Part shown: in pieces, positions 1-8,995 of the stretch | How positions within the stretch are numbered: the stretch's first letter is position 1 | Layout of the letters: every line of letters starts with the position of its first letter | NCBI GenBank assembly: GCA_025355105.1 | Contig: JANYAE010000058.1 | Coordinates: forward strand, 23,161-87,160 | DNA: 64,000 bases | Source of the DNA: Pseudomonadota bacterium | Lineage (GTDB): Bacteria > Pseudomonadota > Gammaproteobacteria > Steroidobacterales > Steroidobacteraceae | Direction of reading: 5' to 3' | The notes under the pieces: model-generated | The model's input: only the letters and a program-made list of their open reading frames with translations | Database searches by the model: none | What the model was told of the DNA's origin: nothing | Made by a program: the position numbers and the translations under genes

Positions 1-864
1 CAGCACCTCGGCCTTGAGGGCCGCCGGGAACGGCGCGCTGGTCGCGTATTTCATGCGGAAGCTCGAGAGGTCGTGACGCCCGAAGTCGGGGTGCGCCATC
101 AGCCGCCGGTACTGGGCGGGCACCAGCATCGTGTGGGTCACGCGGTGCCGCACGGCGAGCTCGAGGTAGGCCGCGACGTCGAACTTGTGCATCAGCACGA
201 CGGTGCCGCCACGCGCCAGCGTCGGCACGACCGACACCAGCGTGGTGTTCGAGTAGAGCGCCGTCGAGATCAGCGTCACCGCGTCGTCGCCGTAGTCCAC
301 CCGCTGGATATGCTGCCAGCGCATGCGATGCGACTGCACGATGCCCTTCGGCGTGCCGGTGGTGCCGGACGAGTACAGGACGTTGAACACGTCGTCCGGC
401 TCGATCTCGACCGGCGAAGGTGTCGCCGGCGCGCTGCTCAGCCAGGCGGCGACCGAATCGCGATCGAGCAGCACCTGCCGCGGTGCCGGACCACCGGCCG
501 GGGTCGGGGCGCGGTGCTCGACGAACAGCACGCGCGGCGCGGCGTCGGTCAGCATGCGGGCCCAGGCGTCAGCTGCCGCCGACACCGGTAGCGGCGCGAC
601 CGCCGCGCCGGCACGCAGCGCGCCGATCAGGATCGCCAGGTAGTCGAGCGAGCTCGGTGCCGAGATGGCGACCGCGTCGCCGCGCCGGGTACCGTCGCGC
701 TGCAGCGCCGCCGCGATCCGATCAGCGAGCTGGTCGAGCTCGCGGTAACTGAGCTGCACGCCGTCGTGGATGAGCGCGGTGCGCGCCGGACGCTCGCCGG
801 CATGCGCTTTGATGAGCGCCGGCAGCGTGCCGAAGGGCGCCGCGAGCAGCGACTCGACCGACAT
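1..864 (-). CDS. Acyl-CoA ligase / AMP-dependent synthetase (5' part, runs off the left edge)
   Basis: Would activate a carboxylic acid through an acyl-adenylate and transfer it to CoA (ANL superfamily). The visible 288 codons begin at an ATG whose complement lies at 862-864 and reads MSVESLLAAPFGTLPALI. An early LSYRELDQLADRIAAAL stretch is typical of the family N-terminus. The phosphate-binding A3 core motif is YSSGTTGTPKG, followed by IVQSHRMRW. A later LVPAQYRRLM segment fits the next conserved block. The C-terminal lid domain lies outside the window. The substrate cannot be told from this part. A fatty-acid or carnitine/crotonobetaine-type ligase is possible. Confidence 0.85.
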   Translation of the reverse strand, partial: MSVESLLAAPFGTLPALIKAHAGERPARTALIHDGVQLSYRELDQLADRIAAALQRDGTRRGDAVAISAPSSLDYLAILIGALRAGAAVAPLPVSAAADAWARMLTDAAPRVLFVEHRAPTPAGGPAPRQVLLDRDSVAAWLSSAPATPSPVEIEPDDVFNVLYSSGTTGTPKGIVQSHRMRWQHIQRVDYGDDAVTLISTALYSNTTLVSVVPTLARGGTVVLMHKFDVAAYLELAVRHRVTHTMLVPAQYRRLMAHPDFGRHDLSSFRMKYATSAPFPAALKAEVL

Positions 865-1134
865 GCACTGACTCCCGCCACTCGACGGTGACCGGTGACT
901 ACCGGCCAGCCGCTCGCGATCGTCTCGGACGGCGCCGCGCGCCGCCCGCACCTGCCGGTCCGTGGCGTCGTGCGCAACGATAGGCGCCGAGCCGCAGTGA
1001 ATTCAAGCGCGCGAGGTCGACGCGCGGATGGCGCGACCGGGCCCGCGCCATGCGCGCGTCGCGCCGGCCAGCGGGCTACCGGCCTGCGTCGGTCGTGACC
1101 CGAGCATCCGTGGCGACCGCGGTCGCCAACAACA
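865..1134. other. Non-coding stretch between tRNA-Gln terminator and acyl-CoA ligase
   Basis: No frame here has recognisable protein character; open frames are short, arginine/alanine-rich GC artefacts. It presumably holds the promoter of the leftward acyl-CoA ligase. I could not pick a convincing -35/-10 pair. Confidence 0.5.
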
Positions 1135-1160
1135 GAAGGGCCCGCATGAGCGGGCCCTTC
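1135..1160 (-). terminator. Intrinsic terminator of tRNA-Gln
   Basis: Perfect 11-bp inverted repeat (arms 1135-1145 and 1150-1160, loop of 4 nt). Read on the minus strand it is followed by a T-rich stretch (TGTTGTTG). It lies just downstream of the tRNA gene. Confidence 0.8.
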
Positions 1161-1164
1161 GGTT

Positions 1165-1238
1165 TGGCTGGGGGACTAGGATTCGAACCTAGATTGACGG
1201 AGTCAGAGTCCGCTGTCCTACCGTTAGACGATCCCCCA
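1165..1238 (-). tRNA. tRNA-Gln (anticodon CTG)
   Basis: Read on the minus strand, the acceptor stem pairs TGGGGGA with TCCCCCA, starting with U1-A72 as usual for tRNA-Gln. The anticodon loop is CTCTGAC between CGGA and TCCG, giving anticodon CTG. The T-arm contains GGTTCGAATCC. A CCA end is encoded at 1165-1167. A perfect terminator hairpin follows. Confidence 0.93.
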
Positions 1239-1293
1239 ATTCCGGGAGAGCAGGTCCTCGGGGGATTACACCGGTCCAGCGGAGACCGGTGCC

Positions 1294-1313
1294 GCCGGGC
1301 GTCGCCGCCCGGC
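1294..1313 (-). terminator. GC-rich hairpin downstream of rpsI
   Basis: An 8-bp inverted repeat (GCCGGGCG / CGCCCGGC, 4-nt loop) lies 16 nt beyond the rpsI stop. It has no T tract, so it is only a probable terminator of rplM-rpsI. Confidence 0.4.
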
Positions 1314-1328
1314 CGGACCCCGTGCGCG

Positions 1329-1721
1329 TTAGCGCTTCGAGAACTGCGTGCCGCGACGTGCCTTGCGGCGACCCACCTTTTTGCGCTCGACCTCGCGCGC
1401 ATCGCGCGTGACGAAGCCGGCGACGCGCAGCTGCTTGCGCAGCGTCTCGTCGTACTGCATGAGCGCGCGGGTGATGCCGTGGCGGATCGCGCCGGCCTGG
1501 CCGGTGATGCCGCCGCCGTCGACGGCGACCTCGACGTCGAAGCGGGTGCCCATCTGCACCAGCTCGAGCGGCTGGCGCACGATCATGCGGCCGGTCTCAC
1601 GACCGAAGAACTCGTCGATCGAGCGCGCGTTGATGGTGATCTTGCCCGAGCCGGGCTTGAGGTGGACGCGCGCGGTGGAGGACTTGCGGCGGCCGGTTCC
1701 GTAATACGTAGTAGCGGGCAT
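1329..1721 (-). CDS. rpsI: 30S ribosomal protein S9
   Basis: Small-subunit protein whose C-terminal tail reaches the P-site tRNA. At 130 aa it is the usual length. It begins [19 protein letters not shown], the standard S9 start. It ends in the basic tail [19 protein letters not shown], with the universal S-K-R end that contacts the tRNA anticodon loop. It is the second gene of the rplM-rpsI operon, 25 nt downstream of rplM. Confidence 0.98.
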   Translation of the reverse strand: MPATTYYGTGRRKSSTARVHLKPGSGKITINARSIDEFFGRETGRMIVRQPLELVQMGTRFDVEVAVDGGGITGQAGAIRHGITRALMQYDETLRKQLRVAGFVTRDAREVERKKVGRRKARRGTQFSKR

Positions 1722-1746
1722 GGTCTAACCTTGAATGTCGGATTCG

Positions 1747-2178
1747 TCAGGCGAGCTCGATCGCCTTCGGCTGCTGCGCGGCGTGCGGGTGCTTGTCGCC
1801 CGCGAACACGTGCAGCTTCTTGTACATCTTCCGGCCGAGCGGGCCCTTGGGCAGCATGCCCTTGACCGCGATCTCGATCGCGCGTTCCGGGTGTTCGGCC
1901 AGCATCTTGCCGAGCGCGATGCTCTTGATGCCGCCGATCGCGCCGGTGTGGTGGTAGTACATCTTGTCGCGCAGCTTGTCGCCGGTGACGGCGACCTTCT
2001 CGGCGTTGACGACGATGATGTTGTCACCGCAGTCGACGTGCGGCGTATAGGCCGGCTTGTGCTTGCCGCGCAGGCGCATCGCGATCGCGCTCGCCAGGCG
2101 ACCGAGCGTCTTGCCGGCAGCGTCGACGACGAACCAGTCGCGGCGCACTGTCTGGGAATTCTCGAAAACCGTCTTCAT
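1747..2178 (-). CDS. rplM: 50S ribosomal protein L13
   Basis: Early-assembly protein of the large subunit. At 143 aa it matches the family. Characteristic segments are [16 protein letters not shown] near the N-terminus, [25 protein letters not shown] and [18 protein letters not shown]. It is the first gene of the rplM-rpsI operon. A plausible sigma-70 promoter lies 35-63 nt upstream. Confidence 0.98.
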   Translation of the reverse strand: MKTVFENSQTVRRDWFVVDAAGKTLGRLASAIAMRLRGKHKPAYTPHVDCGDNIIVVNAEKVAVTGDKLRDKMYYHHTGAIGGIKSIALGKMLAEHPERAIEIAVKGMLPKGPLGRKMYKKLHVFAGDKHPHAAQQPKAIELA

Positions 2179-2212
2179 GGGGGCGACTCAGGGGATCGGC
2201 GAAAGACCGCTA

Positions 2213-2241
2213 AGTTTACCCACTGGGGTCGCTCTTGGAAA
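2213..2241 (-). promoter_or_regulatory. Probable sigma-70 promoter of rplM-rpsI
   Basis: Minus-strand TTTCCA (2236-2241) and TAAACT (2213-2218) are separated by 17 bp. Each matches 4 of 6 consensus bases. The position gives a leader of about 30 nt before rplM. Confidence 0.45.
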
Positions 2242-2301
2242 GGCCGGCATTGCACCGCGCCAAAAGCGCCCCCGGCCGGTCTTTGCGAGCCGGGAGGTCC
2301 A

Positions 2302-2307
2302 TATAAT
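2302..2307 (+). promoter_or_regulatory. Possible -10 element of coq7
   Basis: A perfect TATAAT lies 9 nt before the coq7 ATG, in otherwise GC-rich DNA. No good -35 sits at 16-18 bp. The distance would give an almost leaderless mRNA, so this may be chance or the start may be further downstream. Confidence 0.3.
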
Positions 2308-2316
2308 AGAGACCGC

Positions 2317-2982
2317 ATGGGCGACACGTTCCGCACGCTGACCGCAATTGACCGACTATTATCGGTTATAGATCAAGGACTTAGGTCGTCCTGGGCAGAC
2401 CCTGCGGGGATCGGCGGCAGCGGCCGGGCTTCCCCCAAGCCTGCCGGCGAGCGGCTGCCCCCGGCGCTTGAGCCAGCCGCCGCGAAGCACGCCGCCGGCC
2501 TGATGCGGGTCAATCACGCCGGCGAGGTCGCCGCGCAGGCGCTGTACCACGGCCAGGCGCTCGTCGCCCGCGAGCCGGAAGTGCGGGATTTCCTGCTTGC
2601 CGCGGCTCGCGAAGAAGGCGATCACCTGATCTGGTGCGCCGAGCGCCTCGCCGCCCTGCACTCGCGACCGAGCCTGCTGAACCCGCTCTGGTACGGCGGC
2701 GCAGTCGCGATCGGCGCGCTCGCGGGACTGCTGGGCGATCGCATCAGCCTCGGCTTCATCGCCGAGACCGAGCGGCAGGTGGAAGGTCACCTCGACGAGC
2801 ACCTCGCGCAGCTGCCGCCGGAGGATGGCGCGAGCCGCGCGATTCTCGAACAGATGAAGGCCGACGAGGTCCGCCATGGCGCGCACGCGCTCGAGCGCGG
2901 CGGCGAATCTCTGCCGGGACCCGTCGCGACGCTGATGCGCTTCACGTCCAAGCTCATGACCCGCAGCGCCTACTGGCTCTGA
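2317..2982 (+). CDS. coq7: Coq7-type demethoxyubiquinone hydroxylase
   Basis: Di-iron monooxygenase for a late ring hydroxylation in ubiquinone synthesis, peripheral to the inner membrane. The 221-aa product has the di-iron ligands of the family: E70 in VNHAGE, E100 and H103 in EEGDH, E152 and H158 in the ETERQVEGH region, and E184 and H187 in DEVRH. A hydrophobic segment (about 126-140, [14 protein letters not shown]) fits the membrane-contacting helix. The start is the only in-frame ATG before the conserved [13 protein letters not shown] helix. It is divergent from rplM. Confidence 0.93.
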   Translation: MGDTFRTLTAIDRLLSVIDQGLRSSWADPAGIGGSGRASPKPAGERLPPALEPAAAKHAAGLMRVNHAGEVAAQALYHGQALVAREPEVRDFLLAAAREEGDHLIWCAERLAALHSRPSLLNPLWYGGAVAIGALAGLLGDRISLGFIAETERQVEGHLDEHLAQLPPEDGASRAILEQMKADEVRHGAHALERGGESLPGPVATLMRFTSKLMTRSAYWL

Positions 2983-3011
2983 CGGCGCGACAACGAGAAT
3001 CCGTCTTTGGC

Positions 3012-3053
3012 TTGCGATTCAGAGCGTTATGTTCTATATCTGCCGAATCGCAA
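3012..3053 (+). promoter_or_regulatory. crp promoter with a flanking inverted repeat
   Basis: TTGCGA (3012-3017) and TATATC (3035-3040) are spaced by 17 bp, about 45 nt before the crp ATG. A perfect 9-bp inverted repeat, TTGCGATTC (3012-3020) and GAATCGCAA (3045-3053), covers the -35 and the predicted start-site region. Half-site centres are about 33 bp apart, close to three helical turns, which suggests an operator. The half-site is not the CRP core TGTGA. Confidence 0.55.
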
Positions 3054-3086
3054 ATCGCTGAGCGCGGTACAACGAGGGACCGACTG

Positions 3087-3827
3087 ATGGAAGAACAAGT
3101 AAAAGCGTTGAGCGATCTGCCGGCGATCAACCGCTTTCTGAGCTACTGCCGCATCCGCACCGTGCCGTCGAAGACGGTCATCATCCATGCGGGTGACCTG
3201 CCAGACGTTCTCTACTACATCATCAGCGGCTCCGTTGAGGTGATGATCGAGGACGAGGAAGGCAACGAGATGGTGCTCGCCTACCTCAACAAGGGGCAGT
3301 TCTTCGGCGAGATGGGTCTGTTCCACGAGACCCCGACGCGCAGCGCCTGGGTGCGCACCCGCCAGAGCTGCGAGCTCGCCGAGATGACCTACCCGCGCTT
3401 CCGGCAGATCGCCGCCGAGAGCCCCGGCCTCATCTTCGAGCTCGCGACGCAGCTGGCGACGCGCCTCGACCGCACCAACAAGAAGCTCGGCGACCTCGCC
3501 TTCGTCGACGTCACCGGCCGGGTCGCGCACGCCATCATGGACCTGTGCGGCGAGCCGGACGCCATGACGCATCCGCAGGGCATGCAGATCAAGGTCAGCC
3601 GCCAGGAGCTGTCGCGCCTGGTTGGCTGCTCGCGCGAGATGGCCGGTCGCGTGCTCAAGGTGCTCGAGGAGCAGGGCCTGTTGAAGGCCACCGGCAAGAC
3701 CATCGTGGTGTTCGGCGCGCGTCCCAAGCTGAAGACGCGGCCGGTGGTCGTGCCGACCAAGGAAATGCGCGAGAAGCTCGCCAAGGCGCGCGTCGAGGAC
3801 GACGACGAGGACGAGGACGACCAGTAG
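3087..3827 (+). CDS. crp: CRP/Vfr-type cAMP-responsive transcription regulator
   Basis: Global transcription factor of the CRP-FNR family. The cyclic-nucleotide domain (about 15-130) keeps the cAMP pocket GEMGL (74-78) and RSAWVR (85-90). A C-terminal winged helix has its recognition helix in SRQELSRLVGCSREMAGRVL (171-190). That helix retains the R, E and R positions that contact the TGTGA half-site in E. coli CRP, so target specificity should be CRP-like. At 246 aa it is about 35 residues longer than E. coli CRP. The extra tail (211-246) is basic, then ends in DDDEDEDDQ. The ATG is preceded by a clear promoter. Confidence 0.93.
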   Translation: MEEQVKALSDLPAINRFLSYCRIRTVPSKTVIIHAGDLPDVLYYIISGSVEVMIEDEEGNEMVLAYLNKGQFFGEMGLFHETPTRSAWVRTRQSCELAEMTYPRFRQIAAESPGLIFELATQLATRLDRTNKKLGDLAFVDVTGRVAHAIMDLCGEPDAMTHPQGMQIKVSRQELSRLVGCSREMAGRVLKVLEEQGLLKATGKTIVVFGARPKLKTRPVVVPTKEMREKLAKARVEDDDEDEDDQ

Positions 3828-3852
3828 TCGCCGCAGCGCCGTCCGAGTGCAG

Positions 3853-3879
3853 CCGACGCCCCGCCCGGCGGGGCGTCGG
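3853..3879. terminator. Bidirectional terminator hairpin between crp and rpe
   Basis: A perfect inverted repeat of about 12-13 bp (arms CCGACGCCCCGCC and its complement) lies in the 63-nt gap between two convergent genes. There is no T tract on either side. Confidence 0.6.
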
Positions 3880-3890
3880 CGTCTGGGGAC

Positions 3891-4571
3891 TCAGGCGCTG
3901 ACGGTGCCGACGGCGGCGATTTCCTGGCGCATGCGCCGGATGGTCGCCGCGTAGTCCTTGGCGCCGAAGATCGCCGAGCCCGCGACGAAGGTGTCGGCAC
4001 CGGCGCGCGCGATCGCACCGATGTTGTCGACCCTCACGCCACCGTCGATCTCGAGCCTGATCTCGCGCCCCGCGGCGCGGATCCGCTCGCGCACCGCCGC
4101 CAGCTTGGTGAGCGCGCCGGGGATGAACTTCTGGCCGCCGAAGCCGGGATTCACCGACATCAGCAGGATCATGTCGACCTTGTCCATCACGTGATCGAGG
4201 TAGCTGAGCGGCGTCGCCGGATTAAACACGAGGCCAGGACGGCAGCCGTGTTCACGGATCAGGCCGAGCGTCCGGTCGACGTGCTCGCTGGCCTCCGGAT
4301 GAAAGGTGATCCAGCTCGCGCCGGCGGCGGCGAACTCCGGCACGAGGCGGTCGACCGGCTTCACCATGAGGTGCACGTCAATGGGCGCGGTGATGCCGTG
4401 CTTCCTCAGCGCCTCGCACACCAGCGGCCCGATGGTCAGGTTCGGAACGTAATGATTGTCCATGACGTCGAAGTGGATGAGATCGGCGCCGGCGGCGAGC
4501 ACGGCCTCCACTTCCTCGCCCAAGCGGGCGAAATCCGCGGACAGGATCGACGGAGCGATAAGCGGCTGCAT
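3891..4571 (-). CDS. rpe: Ribulose-phosphate 3-epimerase
   Basis: Interconverts ribulose-5-phosphate and xylulose-5-phosphate in the pentose phosphate pathway. The 226-aa TIM barrel starts with [14 protein letters not shown]. It has the metal/acid-base residues H33 and D35 ([13 protein letters not shown]), the [13 protein letters not shown] loop and the EIDGGV aspartate. It is last in the djlA - antitoxin-like - rpe run, 32 nt after the preceding gene. Confidence 0.97.
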   Translation of the reverse strand: MQPLIAPSILSADFARLGEEVEAVLAAGADLIHFDVMDNHYVPNLTIGPLVCEALRKHGITAPIDVHLMVKPVDRLVPEFAAAGASWITFHPEASEHVDRTLGLIREHGCRPGLVFNPATPLSYLDHVMDKVDMILLMSVNPGFGGQKFIPGALTKLAAVRERIRAAGREIRLEIDGGVRVDNIGAIARAGADTFVAGSAIFGAKDYAATIRRMRQEIAAVGTVSA

Positions 4572-4603
4572 GCGGTCAGCTCAGGCGGTCGGGAGAAGAG
4601 GGT

Positions 4604-5017
4604 TCAGCGGCCCGACAGGAGGTGGGCCACGGCCACCAGCGCATCGACGCCGCCGTCCATCATGTAATGGACCGGCGTCTCGCCCTTGAACGGCAGCTCG
4701 CGGCGCGGCTCGTGGATCCAGCGAAACGCGCGCTCGCCCGAGACGCCGTTCTTGGACAGCGCCGCGTGGATGCCGGTAATGATCTGGATGCGCTTCTGCT
4801 GCGCCGGCGTCAGGCGCGGCCCCTGGCCGACGCGGTAGCGGCGCAGCACCGCCGACGACGGGCAGCGCAGCAGCTTGCACTGCTGGATCTCGGACAGCTC
4901 CCACGCGTCGGCAACCCTGAAGAAGGCCGACAGCGCCGCAGGCACGCGCCCGGCCGGCTGGGCCGCAGGCGCGCTAGCGGAGGCCGCGGGCTTCGCAGAT
5001 GACTTCGTAGGCTTCAC
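4604..5017 (-). CDS. Orphan MbcA/ParS/Xre-type antitoxin homologue (DUF2384-like)
   Basis: The 137-aa protein has a helix-turn-helix-like region (about 27-75, with ADAWELSEIQQCKLLRCP and LTPAQQKRIQIITGIHAAL). A C-terminal segment, AFRWIHEP followed by LPFKGETPVHYMMDGG, resembles the toxin-binding domain of Xre/ParS antitoxins from RES-Xre toxin-antitoxin pairs. No RES-type toxin gene is adjacent. The GTG start at 5017 overlaps the end of djlA by 44 nt. Another in-frame GTG at 4945 would start just after djlA and drop a Lys/Ala/Pro/Ser-rich leader. The family call rests on pattern reading; function is unknown. Confidence 0.65.
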   Translation of the reverse strand: MKPTKSSAKPAASASAPAAQPAGRVPAALSAFFRVADAWELSEIQQCKLLRCPSSAVLRRYRVGQGPRLTPAQQKRIQIITGIHAALSKNGVSGERAFRWIHEPRRELPFKGETPVHYMMDGGVDALVAVAHLLSGR

Positions 5018-5780
5018 GGATGCGCTGCGTCTTTTCTGTCGCCAGATCCTGCATCGACTCCGGCAGCCCGCGCGCGACGAGCTTATCCGGGTGGTTCTCG
5101 CTCATCTGCCGACGATACGCCTTCTTGACGTCCTCGTCGCTGGCCGACTGCGCGAGCCCGAGAACCGCGTAGGCGCTCGCGAGCCGGGCTCCGGGCGCCG
5201 GCGGCGGCGCGGTCCAGCCGCGCCCCTGCTGCAGCCGCAGCGCGGCCTCCAGGTGGGCAACCTCGAGGCCGCTGAAGCCGAGCCGCTCGGCAACGCCCAT
5301 GATCAGCCCGCGGACCGGGCCCTTGAGGTCGTTGCCGGCCAGCGCGGCGCGCACCTGGATCTCCAGGAACAATCGCAGCAGGTCGTGGCGCGGACCGCAC
5401 AGGGCCCGCAGGCGCGCGATCTCGGCCTCGACCGGGTAGTCCGGCTGCTTGCCACGGTTAAATGCGGCGATCGCGCGCTGGACGTGCGCCTCGTCGAGGT
5501 GCATCTGCCGCATGATCGCGCGCGCCGCGTCGATTTCGGCCTCCGATACCCGACCGTCGGCCTTGGCGAGGTAGCCCATGACCGCGAACGCGGTCTGGAA
5601 CAGGGCGCCGCCGATCGCCGCAGGGTCCTCGTCAGCGCCGGGGCCTGTGCCCGCCCCGGCGCGCGGCCCCTGCGAGAGGTCGTAGCCGTGGCCGATCAGC
5701 GCGCCGACCGCGGCACCGACCGGGCCGCGGCCGACCAGCAGGCCGAGTAACGCCCCGATGATCTTTCCGGTCCATTGCAT
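4974..5780 (-). CDS. djlA: DjlA-type membrane-anchored J-domain co-chaperone
   Basis: Inner-membrane co-chaperone that stimulates DnaK. The 268-aa product begins MQWTGKIIGALLGLLVG, one glycine-rich transmembrane helix. A TerB-like helical domain follows (about 60-180, with KADGRVSEAEIDAAR). A C-terminal J domain (about 200-266) has the HPD motif in SENHPDKLVARG. The start was set at the ATG directly before the membrane segment; an upstream extension of the frame has no family character. Its end overlaps the antitoxin-like gene. Confidence 0.93.
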   Translation of the reverse strand: MQWTGKIIGALLGLLVGRGPVGAAVGALIGHGYDLSQGPRAGAGTGPGADEDPAAIGGALFQTAFAVMGYLAKADGRVSEAEIDAARAIMRQMHLDEAHVQRAIAAFNRGKQPDYPVEAEIARLRALCGPRHDLLRLFLEIQVRAALAGNDLKGPVRGLIMGVAERLGFSGLEVAHLEAALRLQQGRGWTAPPPAPGARLASAYAVLGLAQSASDEDVKKAYRRQMSENHPDKLVARGLPESMQDLATEKTQRIREAYEVICEARGLR

Positions 5781-5877
5781 CGAGTTTCTTGACCCTGCTT
5801 TCCACGCCTTGCCAGAATGCCGGGCGCCGTGACGGACCCGCCGATCATGGTAGCAGCGACGAGGCGCTAACCGTCCC

Positions 5878-6777
5878 ATGAACCATTCCCCTACCGACCC
5901 GGTCTTCGAGACCCAGCTGAGCGGGCTCGAGCTGCTCCACCGCGGCAAGGTGCGCGACGTCTACGCGCTCGGCGATGACCTGATGCTGCTGGTGGCCACC
6001 GACCGGCTGTCGGCCTTCGACGTGGTGCTGCCGGACCCGATCCCGGAGAAGGGTCGCGTGCTGACCGAGATCTCGAGCTTCTGGTTCGCGCGCACCGGCC
6101 ACATCGTCGCCAACCACCTGGCCGACCGGCGGGTCGAGGAGTTCGTCAGCGATCCGGCCGAGCGGCAGATGCTCACGCACCGCGCGCTGGTGGTCCGACG
6201 CCTGCGCGCGCTGCCGGTCGAGGCCGTGGTGCGCGGCTACCTGATCGGCTCCGGCTGGAAGGACTACCAGCGCACCGGTGCGATCTGCGGCGTCCGCCTG
6301 CCCTCAGGCCTAAAGCAGGCGGATGCGCTGCCTGAGCCGATCTTCACGCCGGCCACCAAGGCGGCCGTCGGCGAGCACGACGAGAACGTGCCTTTCGACG
6401 CCGTGGCCGAGACCATCGGCCGCGAGCTCGCCGAACAGGTGCGCCGCAACGCGCTCGCGCTCTACGCCTTCGCCGCCGACCACGCCCGCCGCCGCGGCAT
6501 CATCATCGCCGACACCAAGTTCGAGTTCGGCGTCGACGGCCACGACCGACTGGTGCTGATCGACGAGGCGCTGACGCCCGACTCGTCGCGCTTCTGGCCG
6601 GTGTCGAGCTACCAGCCCGGCAAGAGCCCGCCGTCCTTCGACAAGCAGTACGTGCGCGACTATCTGGAGACGCTCGACTGGAACAAGCGCGCGCCCGGGC
6701 CGCGACTGCCGGCCGAGGTGATCCGGCGCACCACCGCGAACTACCTCGAGGCGCTGCGGCTGCTGACCGCGCCCTAG
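5878..6777 (+). CDS. purC: SAICAR synthetase (phosphoribosylaminoimidazole-succinocarboxamide synthase)
   Basis: Joins CAIR and aspartate in de novo purine synthesis. At 299 aa it belongs to the longer form of the family. Recognisable blocks are [62 protein letters not shown] and [13 protein letters not shown]. The stop codon overlaps that of the convergent downstream gene within one CTAG tetramer. Confidence 0.97.
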   Translation: MNHSPTDPVFETQLSGLELLHRGKVRDVYALGDDLMLLVATDRLSAFDVVLPDPIPEKGRVLTEISSFWFARTGHIVANHLADRRVEEFVSDPAERQMLTHRALVVRRLRALPVEAVVRGYLIGSGWKDYQRTGAICGVRLPSGLKQADALPEPIFTPATKAAVGEHDENVPFDAVAETIGRELAEQVRRNALALYAFAADHARRRGIIIADTKFEFGVDGHDRLVLIDEALTPDSSRFWPVSSYQPGKSPPSFDKQYVRDYLETLDWNKRAPGPRLPAEVIRRTTANYLEALRLLTAP

Positions 6778-7586
6778 CCTGGCGGCCGCTCGGCCCAGCG
6801 CGCAATGATCCGGGCGATCGCGCGCACGCCGTCGGTCAGCGCGGCCGGACCCGGCTGCAGGATCAGCGAGGACTTCACCTCGTGCAGCTCGCCGTCGCGC
6901 ACCGCCGGCACCGCCGCCCAGCCCGGCCGCGAGCGCACGCGCTCGGCGCGGAACTTCTTGCCGCACCACGAGCCGAGGATCAGGTCCGGCGCGCGGCGCG
7001 TGACCTCGAGCGGATCGGCGATGATGCGCCCGCGCCCCAGCGGCTCGCGGGCCAGCTCCGGGAAGCAGTCGTCGCCGCCGGCGACGCCGACGAGCTCCGA
7101 GACCCAGCGGATCGCCGAGATCTGCGGCTCGTCCCACTCCTCGAAGTAGACGCGCGGCCGGCGCGGCAGGTGCGCCGCCGCGGCGCGCACCTCGGCGAGC
7201 CCGGCCTCGAGCCGCGCAACCAGTGCCGCGGTCTTGGCCTCGCAGCCGATCAGGCCACCGAGCGTGCGGATCATCGTCAGGATCTCGGCGACGCTGCGCT
7301 GGTTGAAGACGTGCACTGCGATGCCGGCGCGGATCAGCTGCGCGGCGATGTCCGCCTGCAGGTCCGAAAAGCCCAGCACCAGGTCGGGCTCGAGCGCCCG
7401 GATGCGCTCGATGCGCGCGCTCGTAAACGCCGAGACTCGCGGTTTCTCGCGCCGCGCGCGCACCGGCCGCACCGTGAAGCCCGAAATGCCGACGATCCGC
7501 CAGTCCTCGCCCAGCAGGTACAGCGTCTCGGTCGTCTCCTCGGTGAGGCAGACGATCCGCTCGGGAAAACCGCTCGCTGGGCGCAC
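6774..7586 (-). CDS. BtuF-like substrate-binding-fold protein without signal peptide
   Basis: The 270-aa product resembles the cobalamin/iron-siderophore binding proteins of ABC importers. The N-terminal lobe has [19 protein letters not shown] and [16 protein letters not shown]. The C-terminal lobe has [23 protein letters not shown] and [13 protein letters not shown]. No signal peptide or lipobox precedes the fold, so it may be cytoplasmic. No BtuC/BtuD genes are nearby. It starts at a GTG. Proteins like this are often labelled cobalamin-binding; the ligand is not shown here. Confidence 0.75.
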   Translation of the reverse strand: MRPASGFPERIVCLTEETTETLYLLGEDWRIVGISGFTVRPVRARREKPRVSAFTSARIERIRALEPDLVLGFSDLQADIAAQLIRAGIAVHVFNQRSVAEILTMIRTLGGLIGCEAKTAALVARLEAGLAEVRAAAAHLPRRPRVYFEEWDEPQISAIRWVSELVGVAGGDDCFPELAREPLGRGRIIADPLEVTRRAPDLILGSWCGKKFRAERVRSRPGWAAVPAVRDGELHEVKSSLILQPGPAALTDGVRAIARIIARWAERPPG

Positions 7587-7633
7587 CAGGACCTCCTCGG
7601 CGAGCGCCGAGCTTAGACCGGGGTCCCGCTCAC

Positions 7634-8995
7634 TTGCCAGCGAGCGGGGCGAAGTGCAAGGCTTGCCGTCGCGTGCTGCCCAATCTCCACAAGCTCGAGG
7701 CGCTGCTGTTCGACCCGCCCGGCGTGCCGCTCGGCCGCGCCGGCAGCGCGGCGCTCGGCGTGCTGCGCTACAGCTACGCGCTGAGCCGCGATCTGGTGGT
7801 CGGCGACCTCAACATGCGCGCCATGAGCCTCGTCTATACGACGCTGCTGTCGGTCGTACCGCTGCTCGCGTTCTGCTTCTCGATCGTCAAGGCCTTCGGC
7901 TTCCACCGCGAGTTCGAGCCGCTCATCTTCGAGTTCTTCCGGCCGCTCGGCGACAAGGCCCCGGAGCTGACGGCGCGGGTGCTCGGCTTCGTCGACCACC
8001 TGCAGGGCGGCGTGCTCGGCTCGCTCGGCCTTGCCTTCCTGCTCTGGACCGTGGTGTCGGTGGTGCAGAAGGTCGAGGAATCCTTCAACCACGTCTGGCA
8101 CGTCGACCGGCCGCGCAGTCTCGCGCGCCGCTTCAGCGAATACCTGTCGGTGCTGATCATCAGCCCGGTGCTGATGGTCGCCGCGCTCGGCCTGGTGGCG
8201 TCGCTGGCCACGCACACGGCGCTGGCGTGGCTCGAGTCGCACCCGCCCTTCGGCCTGCTGCTGTCGACCGCCGGCAAGCTCGGGCCGCTGGCCATCGTCA
8301 CGGCCGGCTTCACCTTCCTGTACTCGTTCGTGCCGAACACCAAGGTCCGGTTCCGCTCGGCGGCGCTTGCCGGCCTCGCCGCCGCCACGGCCTGGGTCGC
8401 TGCGAGCTTCGGCTTCACGCAGCTGGTCGCCTACTCCACCGAGATGATGGCGGTCTACGCGGGCTTCGCGATCGTGCTGCTGGCGCTGATGTGGGTCTGG
8501 CTCAACTGGCTCATCCTGCTGACCGGCGCGCTGCTGGCCTTCTACCTGCAGAACCCCGGCTACCTGCGCGCCGGCGACCGCGACGTGCTGCCCACGGCGC
8601 GGCTTCGCGAGCGGCTCGCGCTCAGCGTCATGTACCTCGTGACCCGGGCCTTCGAGAGCGGCACGACCCGCTACCGGGTGGCGACGCTGGCCGAGGCGCT
8701 CGCGATCCCGTCCATGGCGCTCGCTCCGGTAATCGATGCGCTCGAGCAGGCCGGGATCCTCGAGACCACCGAGGGCGAGACGCTGCTGCCAGGGCGCGAT
8801 CCGGCGCGCGTGACACTGGTCGAGGTGCTGGCCGCGGTGCGCGACGGCGGCCACGGCCGGGCGCTGACGCTGACCCGCGCGGCGATCGTGCCGCCGGCTG
8901 AGCTCGTCTGCCGGCAGGTGGACGAGGCGATCCGGCGCGAGCTCGGCAGCACGACGCTGCGCGACTTCGCCGCCGGCGGCGAGCCGCCCGCCTAG
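7634..8995 (+). CDS. YihY/BrkB-family inner-membrane protein
   Basis: The 453-aa frame has a membrane domain of about six helices, with the family patterns [33 protein letters not shown] and [14 protein letters not shown] soluble C-terminal region of about 130 aa resembles a winged helix ([20 protein letters not shown]). The family was once called ribonuclease BN; that activity is not supported and the role is unknown. The frame opens at a TTG. An in-frame GTG at 7673 ([13 protein letters not shown]) with an upstream AAGG is an equally good start. Confidence 0.88.
   Translation: MPASGAKCKACRRVLPNLHKLEALLFDPPGVPLGRAGSAALGVLRYSYALSRDLVVGDLNMRAMSLVYTTLLSVVPLLAFCFSIVKAFGFHREFEPLIFEFFRPLGDKAPELTARVLGFVDHLQGGVLGSLGLAFLLWTVVSVVQKVEESFNHVWHVDRPRSLARRFSEYLSVLIISPVLMVAALGLVASLATHTALAWLESHPPFGLLLSTAGKLGPLAIVTAGFTFLYSFVPNTKVRFRSAALAGLAAATAWVAASFGFTQLVAYSTEMMAVYAGFAIVLLALMWVWLNWLILLTGALLAFYLQNPGYLRAGDRDVLPTARLRERLALSVMYLVTRAFESGTTRYRVATLAEALAIPSMALAPVIDALEQAGILETTEGETLLPGRDPARVTLVEVLAAVRDGGHGRALTLTRAAIVPPAELVCRQVDEAIRRELGSTTLRDFAAGGEPPA

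Noticed and set aside
1161..1240. tRNA-Gln as a mobile-element integration site
   Set aside because: No integrase gene, direct repeat of the tRNA 3' end or composition break is visible nearby.
3389..4018. Minus-strand frame with a poly-Ser run opposite the crp tail
   Set aside because: The Ser run is the complement of the GAC/GAG repeat coding the acidic CRP tail; no independent evidence of coding.
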